A stretch of 64,000 nt of DNA, taken from NCBI RefSeq assembly GCF_002563955.1, contig NZ_PDJE01000001.1:1240001-1304000 (forward strand), written 5' to 3'. Within the stretch, counting starts at the first letter, position 1, and each line of letters starts with the position of its first letter. Origin of the DNA: Paramicrobacterium agarici. Its GTDB lineage: Bacteria > Actinomycetota > Actinomycetes > Actinomycetales > Microbacteriaceae. The notes under the pieces were generated by a model. The model searched no databases and was not told the origin of the DNA. It saw only the letters and a program-made list of their open reading frames with translations. The translations under genes and the position numbers were made by a program. This document shows, in pieces, positions 37,082 through 44,778 of the stretch.

Positions 37082-37936
37082 ATGACCGACGCGCGTTCGA
37101 ACTGGCAGGAAGTCCTTCGGCAGGTTCCGGGGCTCGAGAACGTCACTCCCCCCTCGGGAGATGATCGAATCTCGCTCACGCGGGCGCAGGCGCTGCCGGC
37201 CTGGTCATCGCCGGCGCAACGTCTCACGGCGCTTCGTGCATCCGCAGCAGGGCGATCTGAGAAGAAGATCGCCAACGTACTTCAGTCTGATCTCGATCGT
37301 CGGATATCGATTGTTCGCAAGGATGCGAACAAGCCGAAGAAAATCGCTGTGGTTACGGTGATCATCCTGCTCACCGTGACGGTGGGCGTCTTGTTCCTGC
37401 CGAATTCCGTGACCGATTTCGACGACTACTTCCTTGAAATCGGAGTGCCAACCGTGATTATCGGGCTCCTCGGCGTCGCGTCGCTGGTCGCCTCTGTATT
37501 GATCGAGAAGCGAAGCTCGCCTCGATCGCTCCCGTACTCACCACCGCTGTTTATCGTCTACGGGGTCTTGTTTGCGCTCGGCACTGTCATGATCAGCATG
37601 CATATTTCGAACTACGGCTACTGGGTTGTACCCGGAGCAACCATCGGAGTCGTCTGCGCAGCCGTCACCGCGGTCGGTTACATCGCTCTCTTCTTCTGGA
37701 CGCGGAAACGTCAAACGATGGTCCAGGCTCTGCACGGAGACACCCCGCAAGGGCGAGAGTTCGACGCGGCGTTGAGTGAGCATATTGCGAAGATTCTGCG
37801 AAAACGGGATGATCTCGACGAAGTCGACCTGCGTCGGCGTACCACCGACGGCGTGAGGCGTCTGTGCGAGAGTGGGCACATCTCGACGGATGCCGCGGTG
37901 TCGATGATGCGCGAGATCGCGAGGTCGCTCAACTAG
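37082..37936 (+). CDS. Four-helix membrane protein of T7SS-like locus
   Basis: 284 aa. A soluble N-terminal part (1-85) is followed by four membrane segments (about 89-110, 122-143, 157-178, 181-206) and a cytoplasmic C-terminus with charged helices (about 225-284). No motif is recognised. ATG 37082 is preceded by AAGGAG. It is the last gene of the cotranscribed-looking group starting at 33949. Position suggests a membrane component of the secretion apparatus in place of the EccB/EccD-type subunits that are absent, but this is an inference. Confidence 0.65.
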   Translation: MTDARSNWQEVLRQVPGLENVTPPSGDDRISLTRAQALPAWSSPAQRLTALRASAAGRSEKKIANVLQSDLDRRISIVRKDANKPKKIAVVTVIILLTVTVGVLFLPNSVTDFDDYFLEIGVPTVIIGLLGVASLVASVLIEKRSSPRSLPYSPPLFIVYGVLFALGTVMISMHISNYGYWVVPGATIGVVCAAVTAVGYIALFFWTRKRQTMVQALHGDTPQGREFDAALSEHIAKILRKRDDLDEVDLRRRTTDGVRRLCESGHISTDAAVSMMREIARSLN

Positions 37937-37943
37937 CGGCAGG

Positions 37944-37998
37944 TGGGGACTCCTCCCCATTGGCAACGTTCTGCGATGACGGTTAACTAACGTGTAGA
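37944..37998 (+). promoter_or_regulatory. T7SS-locus motif copy 3 with promoter
   Basis: GGGGA-CTCC-TCCCC (37945-37958), then GTTAACTAACG and TGTAGA (37993-37998). It shares CCCCAT, GTTA and GT(A/G)TAGAC with the copy at 33870. It precedes the second WXG100-size gene. Confidence 0.5.
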
Positions 37999-38028
37999 CG
38001 TTGAAAATTACGAGAAGGGGTTGCCAGA

Positions 38029-38307
38029 ATGGCTTTTCACTTTAGTCACGAACAGGTTGAGGCTACGGCCGGAGCGCTTGACACCGGCGCGGAGAACCTC
38101 CGCACCGAGCTGACCACGCTTCTGGGTAAGGTCGAGGACCTTCTCGGTGAGGGCTTCGTTACCGAGGTCGCGTCGGAGCGCTTCGGTGAGGGCTACCGCG
38201 AGCTGAACTCCGGTATCGACCAGGCGATCAACGGCATCAACGAGATGGGCACGTCGCTTCGACAGAAGTCCAGCAGCGTGTCGGACTTCGACGCCACGGG
38301 CATCTGA
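38029..38307 (+). CDS. WXG100-size protein, copy B
   Basis: 92 aa helical hairpin. It shares GFVTEVASERFGEGYRELNSG (residues about 43-63) with copy A at 33949, so it is its paralog and likewise lacks Trp-x-Gly. It is more acidic and more regular than copy A. ATG 38029 follows GAGAAGGGG. It has its own promoter motif and a downstream terminator, so it is a separate transcript, perhaps the major exported protein. Helix 2 ends INEMGTSLRQKSSSVSDFDATGI. Confidence 0.78.
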   Translation: MAFHFSHEQVEATAGALDTGAENLRTELTTLLGKVEDLLGEGFVTEVASERFGEGYRELNSGIDQAINGINEMGTSLRQKSSSVSDFDATGI

Positions 38308-38349
38308 TCTAATCAGGATCGGCGGCTCAGACCGCCAAATCCGGACTAC

Positions 38350-38390
38350 AAGGGCCTGGACCCCGGTACTGAACCGGAGTTCGGGCCCTT
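38350..38390 (+). terminator. Terminator after WXG100-size copy B
   Basis: AAGGGCC (38350-38356) / GGCCCTT (38384-38390) with an inner CCGGT/ACCGG stem. A second small hairpin GGCGG/CCGCC lies at 38321-38336. Both follow the stop at 38307. Confidence 0.7.
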
Positions 38391-38550
38391 CGCCTTTGCC
38401 TGGCAGCGGCATTGATGGTGCAATGCCTCGCCCGGAGTGCGTCCGCTTTGCTGAAAGTGCAAGAGACCTTGCGTGCGATGCCGCACTCCGACACGCTGAA
38501 CTCAGCACCGCGCGCGTCGTGCGCCGCGCGCAGACAAGGAGGCGCCAGCG

Positions 38551-39084
38551 ATGCAAGAAGATGCACTCCGAGAGCGCGGCACGAATGCCGAAGACTCGGT
38601 GAGCGGTTCAAGCGAGGAGATCGTCGATGCGATGCGGAGCCGTGTCACGGAACTGATCGATCATTATCGCGCAGCGTTGCAGTCCTCTCTTGATGGGCTA
38701 ACGGAAGATGAGGCGAAGACACGCCTCGTGCCGTCGAAGACGACACTTCTGGGACTGGTCAAGCACGCGACCTATCTAGAGGGCTTCTACTTCAATCGTG
38801 CTCTCACGAACCGCTCGTTCGCGGACATCGGAATCGCGAGCACGCCGGACCGGTCGTTCACGGTGACGAAGGCTGACACGATCGCATCAGTCCAGCAGGC
38901 TTACGAGCGGCGCTGCCAAGAATCGCGCGAGCGGATCGCAGAATTGACCTTCGACGCGTCCGTGCACGGAGATAAGCCACGCGCGGTCTGGGCCATTCAC
39001 CTCCAGATGCTACGCGAACTTGCTCAGCACACCGGGCACGCCGACATCCTCCGCGAGCAAGTGCTCGATCGCAGGCCGCGGTGA
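38551..39084 (+). CDS. DinB/DUF664-family protein
   Basis: 177 aa four-helix bundle protein of the DinB/DUF664 family, often mycothiol-dependent transferases in actinobacteria. Metal-type ligands are in LVKHATYLEGFYFNRAL (His about 72) and HLQMLRELAQHTGHADILREQ (three His about 150-163). ATG 38551 follows AAGGAGG by 8 bp. The reaction is unknown. The 244-bp gap before it holds the two hairpins described above and then about 160 bp in which I see only the Shine-Dalgarno sequence. Confidence 0.82.
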   Translation: MQEDALRERGTNAEDSVSGSSEEIVDAMRSRVTELIDHYRAALQSSLDGLTEDEAKTRLVPSKTTLLGLVKHATYLEGFYFNRALTNRSFADIGIASTPDRSFTVTKADTIASVQQAYERRCQESRERIAELTFDASVHGDKPRAVWAIHLQMLRELAQHTGHADILREQVLDRRPR

Positions 39085-39178
39085 GCACCATTCTGCCGAA
39101 GGAGTAACGCAGCAGCGCTGGGCCTCACTGATCCCACGTAGGCTGCCCCGATCGCAACGAGAACGAACGGCAGCGATC

Positions 39179-41293
39179 CTAGTACGCGGGCGCGGCTGCC
39201 AGCTTTCGGGCGGAGACCGTTCGTCGCAGGGCGACGCAGAGCGTCGTTACGGCGAGGGATCCGACGAGCCATACCGCGAGAGCGACAATTGCTCCGCCGA
39301 CGCCTGGTGTGCCGAGGAGCACGGCGCTCAATGCATCTCGCGCGGGGCTGACCGGCAGCATCCCGAATGCTTGATCGAGCACGCCTGGCACGGTCGAGAT
39401 CACGCCCGTTGCGAGGGCGAGGATTCCGACGATCATCGAGATGAACCGCCCGGCGCCGCCGAGCGCGGCGACAAGCGCTTGATTGACGGCAGCGAACGAT
39501 GCTCCGATGAGCGCTGCGATTCCGGCGAAGCCAAGGCCCTCAGCGAAGGTGAGCCCCTGTGCGATGCTCACGATGATCGAGACGAGAACGCCCTGCACGA
39601 CACCGAGTACGAGACCGGGCAGCGCTGAGCGAAGCATCAGCATGAACGCCGAACGCGTGGACCCGAGTGCGCCGCGCGGTGTGGCTCGCATCAAGAAGAA
39701 CGTTGCGAGTGCGCCGATCCATAGGGCGATGACGGCGTAAAGCGGAATGCCGCTGGCCCCGAACGAGAAGGCTGCGCTGTCGTCCTCATCGGTCGAGACG
39801 GGGTCGGCGACGACTTCAGAGAGCGAGCTGCGCTCTGACTCGCTGTAGTTGGGAATCTGCTCGACAGCCTGGTCCAGGCCGTCCGCGAGCGAACTCGCGC
39901 CGTCATCGAGCTTCGCCGTGCCTTCTCCGAGCTTGGTCATTGCCTCGCTCAGCGAGACGACGCCGCCCGTGTACTTTTCGATTCCTGCGGCGTACTGCGT
40001 GGCACCCGCCGACAGCTGTTCCGCACCGGAGCCCAGCTGTCCAGCGCCGCCGGCGAGTTGCGATGCGCCGCCCGAGAGTGCTGTGAGTCCTTCGGAGAGA
40101 CTGGTTGCTCCAGAGGAAAGACCGTTTGCGGCAGTCTGGACCCCAGCGACACCGGATGCTGCCTGGGCGATGCCATCCGCAAGGGGCTGCATGCCTTCGC
40201 TGAACTGTTTAACTCCTGCCCCCAGTTCAGTTACGTCTGCTGTCCCGGTTCCATCTTTATCTGCTGTTGTGGTTGCAGTGACGGCCTGAGCGAGGCCCTG
40301 GCAAGCGTCGTCTTCTCCAGCTGAGCATCGCTCCGCCAACGGCGCCATGTCCTCAGTCAGACTGCCCGTAAGGCTGTTCACCCCGTCGGAGAGCTTCTTC
40401 GCTTGCGCAGGGAGGCCAGCCGTCTGATTCTTCAGTTCGTTGAGCCCATCGACGAGCCCTTGCAGACCGGCGCCAAGCTTGCTCGCACCGCCCGCAATAC
40501 CGGCGGCGCCTTCTGCGGACTGCGCGGCGCCGTCAGAGAGATCGCTCGCACCGGAGGACAGATCGCTCGCGCCATCGGCGATTCCCGAGGCACCGTCCGC
40601 GAGACCCTGCGCACCCGTCACGAGATCGTCGGAGTTCTCAGCGAGCTCACCCGCCCCGTCGGCCGCCTGGCTCATTCCGTCGGAGAGCTCTGACGTGCCG
40701 TTCGCGAGCTCGCCTGCACCGTCGGCAGCATCCCCGAGCTGATCATGCAGGGTGTTGAACCCGAGAAACACATTGTCGAGATAGTTCGTCGTCAGATTCG
40801 TGCCGAGCACATTGGCCGCCGTCGTCGTGACCGCCTGGCTGATCGCGTCATCGATGAGCCGTGACTTCTCGCTTGTCGTGACGTCGATCACTGCCTGCTC
40901 GGCCTCATCGGCATCGCCCGCGGTCGACGTCGCCGCCGCCGAGAAGTTCTCGGGGATCGTGACCACTGCCGCATACGTGCCGTCCTTCAGGCCCTCGCTC
41001 GCGCCGTCAGAATCGGTCACCTCCCACGAATAGTTGGTCTCCTCATCGTCGCTGCCCACGAGACCTGCCCCGAGTTGCCGCCCGAGGGGCACGGTCTGAC
41101 CGTTGACCTCGACCGGCTCGTCGTTGTTGACGATCGCAGCTTTCACTGAGTCCAGGCGGTCGGTCGGGTTCCACAGAGCCCACACGAGCAGTCCGGCGAT
41201 CATGAAGGGCACGAGCAGCAGCCCGACGAGAGTGAGCGGCCGCATGCGCTTGGTGCTGTCGGTGCGTTCGATGGATGCAAAGGGGTTGCTCAT
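39179..41293 (-). CDS. YhgE/Pip-family membrane protein
   Basis: 704 aa. One N-terminal helix (about 20-42) is followed by a large extracytoplasmic region (about 45-510) of repeated GA.L..GA.QLA-type helices, which are typical of YhgE/Pip (phage infection protein) and rich in Ala, Gly and Ser. About six C-terminal membrane segments follow (about 515-690). ATG 41293 overlaps the upstream MMPL stop by 4 bases, so the two are co-expressed. Family members act at the envelope, with reported links to phage adsorption and to ABC-2-type export. The exact role is unknown. The gene belongs to the TetR-controlled divergent unit with its promoter at 44024-44073. Confidence 0.85.
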   Translation of the reverse strand: MSNPFASIERTDSTKRMRPLTLVGLLLVPFMIAGLLVWALWNPTDRLDSVKAAIVNNDEPVEVNGQTVPLGRQLGAGLVGSDDEETNYSWEVTDSDGASEGLKDGTYAAVVTIPENFSAAATSTAGDADEAEQAVIDVTTSEKSRLIDDAISQAVTTTAANVLGTNLTTNYLDNVFLGFNTLHDQLGDAADGAGELANGTSELSDGMSQAADGAGELAENSDDLVTGAQGLADGASGIADGASDLSSGASDLSDGAAQSAEGAAGIAGGASKLGAGLQGLVDGLNELKNQTAGLPAQAKKLSDGVNSLTGSLTEDMAPLAERCSAGEDDACQGLAQAVTATTTADKDGTGTADVTELGAGVKQFSEGMQPLADGIAQAASGVAGVQTAANGLSSGATSLSEGLTALSGGASQLAGGAGQLGSGAEQLSAGATQYAAGIEKYTGGVVSLSEAMTKLGEGTAKLDDGASSLADGLDQAVEQIPNYSESERSSLSEVVADPVSTDEDDSAAFSFGASGIPLYAVIALWIGALATFFLMRATPRGALGSTRSAFMLMLRSALPGLVLGVVQGVLVSIIVSIAQGLTFAEGLGFAGIAALIGASFAAVNQALVAALGGAGRFISMIVGILALATGVISTVPGVLDQAFGMLPVSPARDALSAVLLGTPGVGGAIVALAVWLVGSLAVTTLCVALRRTVSARKLAAAPAY

Positions 41294-44007
41294 GCGGATG
41301 CCTCCGAAACGAGTGAGCGTGAGTTGAGGTCGTCGACGCGCGTTTCGTCGTCGGCGATATCGAGGTCGGATGCTGCGCCGCAGCCCAGCACGATGGTCGG
41401 CGCATTGTGAGCGGAGTGCGCCTTCGAGAGTGTCGCGATCAAGCGTTCGCGTTGCGCGGGCTCCGTGACGTGGTCCATGCCGTCGATGGCGAGCAGACGC
41501 GGCTTCTCTGCGAGCGCGGCCCTGACGTCTGTGATCGGCTGGCCGGACGAGGCGAGCGAGATGTAGCCGGCCGAGCGGCGTACCGCCGATGCGCGGGAGG
41601 GGAGTACGAGTCCATTGACCTTGAGAATGCCCGTCGCGTTGGGCAGATGGCCGGTGATCGCGAGAAGCAGCGCAGTGACGGCGCGTGCACTGTCTCCTCG
41701 CACGGCGTGCACCGTTCCAGGAGCGATGCGCACGTGCGTCGGAGCCAGGATCTCTTCGCCCTTGACGCGGAGCGACAAGTCGTCTGCGGCAACGGCGAGT
41801 CGGGCGTCCGGAGCAGGCCACTCGGCGAGCTCGAGTTCGCGGGCAAGCCCCTCGCCTTCGACGTCAAACGACGGCAGTACACGGTCGAGCCATTTCGGCA
41901 TCCACCACGCTTTGTCGCCGAGCAGCGCGAGCACGGCAGGCACGAGCGTCATGCGCACGATGAACGCATCGACGAACACGCCGACGGCGAGCCCGAGCGC
42001 GATCGGTTTGATATTGACGTCTTCGCTGGGAACGAAGGCGGCGAACACTGCGATCATGATCACGCCGGCCGCCGTCACGACCTTCGCCGACGACGTGAAG
42101 CCGGTTTCGATGGCGCGGCGCGCGCTCTTGCCGTGCACGTAGTCTTCGCGAATGCGCGAGACGAGGAACACCTCGTAGTCCATGGCGAGCCCGAACAGCA
42201 CGCCCATGAGAATGATCGGGAGGAAGCTGATCACGGGGCCCGTTCGCGCGACGCCGAGCGCCTCCGCGAAGACGCCGTCACCGAAGACGAGCGTCACGGC
42301 GCCGAACGACGCTCCAACGGACAGCAGGTATCCGAGCGTTGCCTTGATCGGCACGGCGATCGAGCGGAACACCATGGTGAGCAGCACGAGTGAGAGCCCG
42401 ACGACGAGCAGGCCGAATGGCAGGAGCGCTTGACCGAGCTTTGCCGAGACATCGATGCCGACGGCTGTGAATCCGGTGACGGCGAGATCGACGTCGTACT
42501 CGTCGAGGAAGTAGTCGTGCATCGAACGGATCTCGTGCACGAGTGCTTTCGTCTCGTCAGAATCGGGGCCGTGCTCGGGAACAACCTGCACGATGCCCGT
42601 GTCGGCGGTCTCATTGGGCGTGGCGAGCGGAACGGACTCGACGCCGTCGAGCTCGGCGATCTCGTCGCCAAGGTCTTCCATGAGGCCAAGTGGGTCGGTG
42701 CTCGTGATGATGGGACCGGTGACGATGAGCATGCCGTTGTAGCCTTCGCCGAAGTGCTCAGACACCAGATCGTAGGTCTGCCGAGCGGAGTTGTCTTCGG
42801 GCAGGCCACCGGCATCGGGCAGAGCGAGCTTGAGCCCGAGTGCCGGAACCGAGGCGGCGCCGAGCACCGCGACGACGCCGATGATCGTGACAAGGGGCCG
42901 CTTCGTGACCGCGCGCACCCAGCCGAGGAAGAACCGGTTGGGGCGAGCCGTCGCTGTGCCGTCGTCGAGAGTACGCTTCTTCTGCTTCGGTCGCAGGCGC
43001 TCGCCCGAGACGGCGAGCAGCGCTGGCAGCAGCGTCAGCGAGACGATCACGGCGATGCCGACGCCGAGAGCTGCGGCCACGCCCATGACCGTGAGGAACG
43101 GAATGCCCGCGACGCCGAGCCCGAGCAGAGCGATGATCACCGTGAGACCGGCGAAGACGACGGCTGATCCTGCTGTGGCGACAGAGCGAGCGATGGACTC
43201 CCTGACGTCGAGTCCATCGCGCAGCTGATCGCGGTGGCGCGAGATAATGAAGAGGGCGTAGTCGATTCCGACCGCGAGACCGAGCATGAGCGCGAGCATT
43301 GGCGTCGTAGACGTAATCGACGTGAACGCCGTCGCGCCGAGAATGAGCGACATGGATGCTCCGACGGCGACGATGGCGGTGATCAGTGGCATTCCGGCCG
43401 CGAGGAACGAGCCGAACGTGAGAATGAGCACGACGAGTGCAACGATCAAGCCGAGTCCTTCGACGATGCTGATCGTTGGCATCTCTTGGCTGAACAGCTC
43501 ACCGCCGAGGGATGCCTGAGCGCCGTCGGGGAGCTCGGTCTTCAGATCAGCGACTGCGTCCTGTAAGGCCGTCTTTGTGGACTCCGGAATCTCGAACGTG
43601 CTTCCGTCGAGCTGTACCTGAATCAGCGCAGCATCCTCGTCATCGTTGATGCTGCCCGAGACTGTGTCGTCGAAGGGAGAGGTTGCTGAATCGACATGGT
43701 CGATGTCAGAGAGGGTGTCGACGGCGGCCTCGACGGGTTCTTGGATGTCAGCATCCGTCACCGTCTCGCCCTCTGGTGCAACGACGATGATCTGCGCGCT
43801 CGAGCCGCTGACCTGAGGGAAGGTGGCGCTGAGCGAGTCGAGTGCCTGCTGCGATTCGGTGCCGGGAATCGAGATGCTGTTGTCCATGTCTTGGCTGAAC
43901 AGCAGGGCTCCAGCTCCGAGCATCGCCAGTAGGAGGATCCAGAGGCCGATCACCGTTTTGCGGGTGCGGTGCATGGCACGGCCGAGGGAGTAGAGGAAGG
44001 AAGACAC
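41290..44007 (-). CDS. MMPL-family transporter with C-terminal pseudo-ABC-ATPase domain
   Basis: 905 aa. The first 735 residues are an MMPL exporter with two repeated halves, each with a hydrophobic N-terminal helix, an extracytoplasmic loop and a membrane cluster (GIDYALFIISRHRDQ and AMDYEVFLVSRIREDY signatures). A linker leads to about 165 residues that look like a worn ABC nucleotide-binding domain: APTHVRIAPGTVHAVRGDSARAV stands where Walker A should be, GILKVNGLVLP follows as in ABC proteins, and PRLLAIDGMD replaces Walker B. The Walker A Lys is lost. GTG 44007 has GGAG before it; ATG 43974 is an alternative. Divergent from the TetR gene across three palindromes. The substrate is unknown. 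Confidence 0.85.
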   Translation of the reverse strand: MSSFLYSLGRAMHRTRKTVIGLWILLLAMLGAGALLFSQDMDNSISIPGTESQQALDSLSATFPQVSGSSAQIIVVAPEGETVTDADIQEPVEAAVDTLSDIDHVDSATSPFDDTVSGSINDDEDAALIQVQLDGSTFEIPESTKTALQDAVADLKTELPDGAQASLGGELFSQEMPTISIVEGLGLIVALVVLILTFGSFLAAGMPLITAIVAVGASMSLILGATAFTSITSTTPMLALMLGLAVGIDYALFIISRHRDQLRDGLDVRESIARSVATAGSAVVFAGLTVIIALLGLGVAGIPFLTVMGVAAALGVGIAVIVSLTLLPALLAVSGERLRPKQKKRTLDDGTATARPNRFFLGWVRAVTKRPLVTIIGVVAVLGAASVPALGLKLALPDAGGLPEDNSARQTYDLVSEHFGEGYNGMLIVTGPIITSTDPLGLMEDLGDEIAELDGVESVPLATPNETADTGIVQVVPEHGPDSDETKALVHEIRSMHDYFLDEYDVDLAVTGFTAVGIDVSAKLGQALLPFGLLVVGLSLVLLTMVFRSIAVPIKATLGYLLSVGASFGAVTLVFGDGVFAEALGVARTGPVISFLPIILMGVLFGLAMDYEVFLVSRIREDYVHGKSARRAIETGFTSSAKVVTAAGVIMIAVFAAFVPSEDVNIKPIALGLAVGVFVDAFIVRMTLVPAVLALLGDKAWWMPKWLDRVLPSFDVEGEGLARELELAEWPAPDARLAVAADDLSLRVKGEEILAPTHVRIAPGTVHAVRGDSARAVTALLLAITGHLPNATGILKVNGLVLPSRASAVRRSAGYISLASSGQPITDVRAALAEKPRLLAIDGMDHVTEPAQRERLIATLSKAHSAHNAPTIVLGCGAASDLDIADDETRVDDLNSRSLVSEASA

Positions 44008-44023
44008 GGTTCTCCAGAAGATC

Positions 44024-44073
44024 GATACAGGAATGTATCCAATACACGAATGTATTCGATACAATCGTGTATT
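44024..44073. promoter_or_regulatory. Three tandem TetR operators with 17-bp spacing
   Basis: GATACA-GGAA-TGTATC (44024-44039), AATACA-CGAA-TGTATT (44041-44056) and GATACA-ATCG-TGTATT (44058-44073). The first two are perfect inverted repeats, the third has one mismatch. Centres are 17 bp apart. They lie between the divergent MMPL and TetR starts. Confidence 0.75.
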
Positions 44074-44100
44074 GCAAAACGAATTCAGGAAGGTGTCAGG

Positions 44101-44769
44101 ATGACAAACCCGCCGGTTGAGACAGCATCCGCGCGTCGGCAGAAGACGCGGGATCGCCTGCTCGACGCCGCCTACGATGTCTTTGCGGAGGTCGGCGTCG
44201 ACGCCGCTCCCGTCGAGCTCATCGCCGAGCGCGCGGGGTTCACGCGCGGCGCGTTCTATTCGAATTTCGAGAGCAAGGCCGAACTCTTCATGGCGCTCGC
44301 CGAACGCGAGAACGCGGAGCGGATCGAAAAGGTGCAGCTGGGCATCGAAGCCGAAATTCCCAAGCTCTCGGGGCTCATGTCAGGCACGCACGAAGAGAAG
44401 CTGGAAGCGGTCACGGCCGCCGTGGGGGAGTTTCTTCGACTGCAGGGTGACGACCGTCACTGGTGCCTCATCGAGGGAGAGTTTCGCATTCATGCACTGC
44501 GCAACCCCGAGTTCGGCGCGTATTTCGCGCAGTATTCCGACATGCTGCTCGCCCGTCTCGGCGACATGCTCGTCGAGACGCTCAAGCCTCTCGGGGTGCG
44601 ATTCGCAATCGAGCCGGCCGCCGCGGCGCGCATCATCGTCGCGACCTATCACAGTGCCGCCGAGCGCAGCCTCATGGTCGGAAACGGTTCGTCGCCCTCT
44701 GACGACACCGAACTGCAGCGCACGATCGCCGCGATCGTCACGATGATGACGGTGCCGCTTGACGCGTGA
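44101..44769 (+). CDS. TetR-family regulator of the MMPL-YhgE unit
   Basis: 222 aa. The N-terminal helix-turn-helix is TRDRLLDAAYDVFAEVGVDAAPVELIAERAGFTRGAFYSNFESKAELF (residues about 15-62). The helical ligand domain has a moderately hydrophobic pocket. I chose ATG 44101, preceded by AGGAAGG; upstream in-frame codons fall inside the operator array. It probably represses itself and the divergent MMPL-YhgE genes through the three palindromes at 44024-44073. Ligand unknown; it may be an amphipathic compound exported by the MMPL protein. Confidence 0.88.
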   Translation: MTNPPVETASARRQKTRDRLLDAAYDVFAEVGVDAAPVELIAERAGFTRGAFYSNFESKAELFMALAERENAERIEKVQLGIEAEIPKLSGLMSGTHEEKLEAVTAAVGEFLRLQGDDRHWCLIEGEFRIHALRNPEFGAYFAQYSDMLLARLGDMLVETLKPLGVRFAIEPAAAARIIVATYHSAAERSLMVGNGSSPSDDTELQRTIAAIVTMMTVPLDA

Positions 44770-44778
44770 CCGTCGGCG

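Noticed and set aside
27959..38028. EccB, EccD, EccE or mycosin gene hidden in the T7SS-like locus
   Set aside because: No product has the expected number of membrane helices (about 11 for EccD) or a subtilisin Asp-His-Ser triad; the four-helix protein at 37082 is too small.
38391..38550. Small gene in the gap before the DinB/DUF664 gene
   Set aside because: Open frames there are short, lack a ribosome site and overlap the start of the DUF664 gene in other phases.
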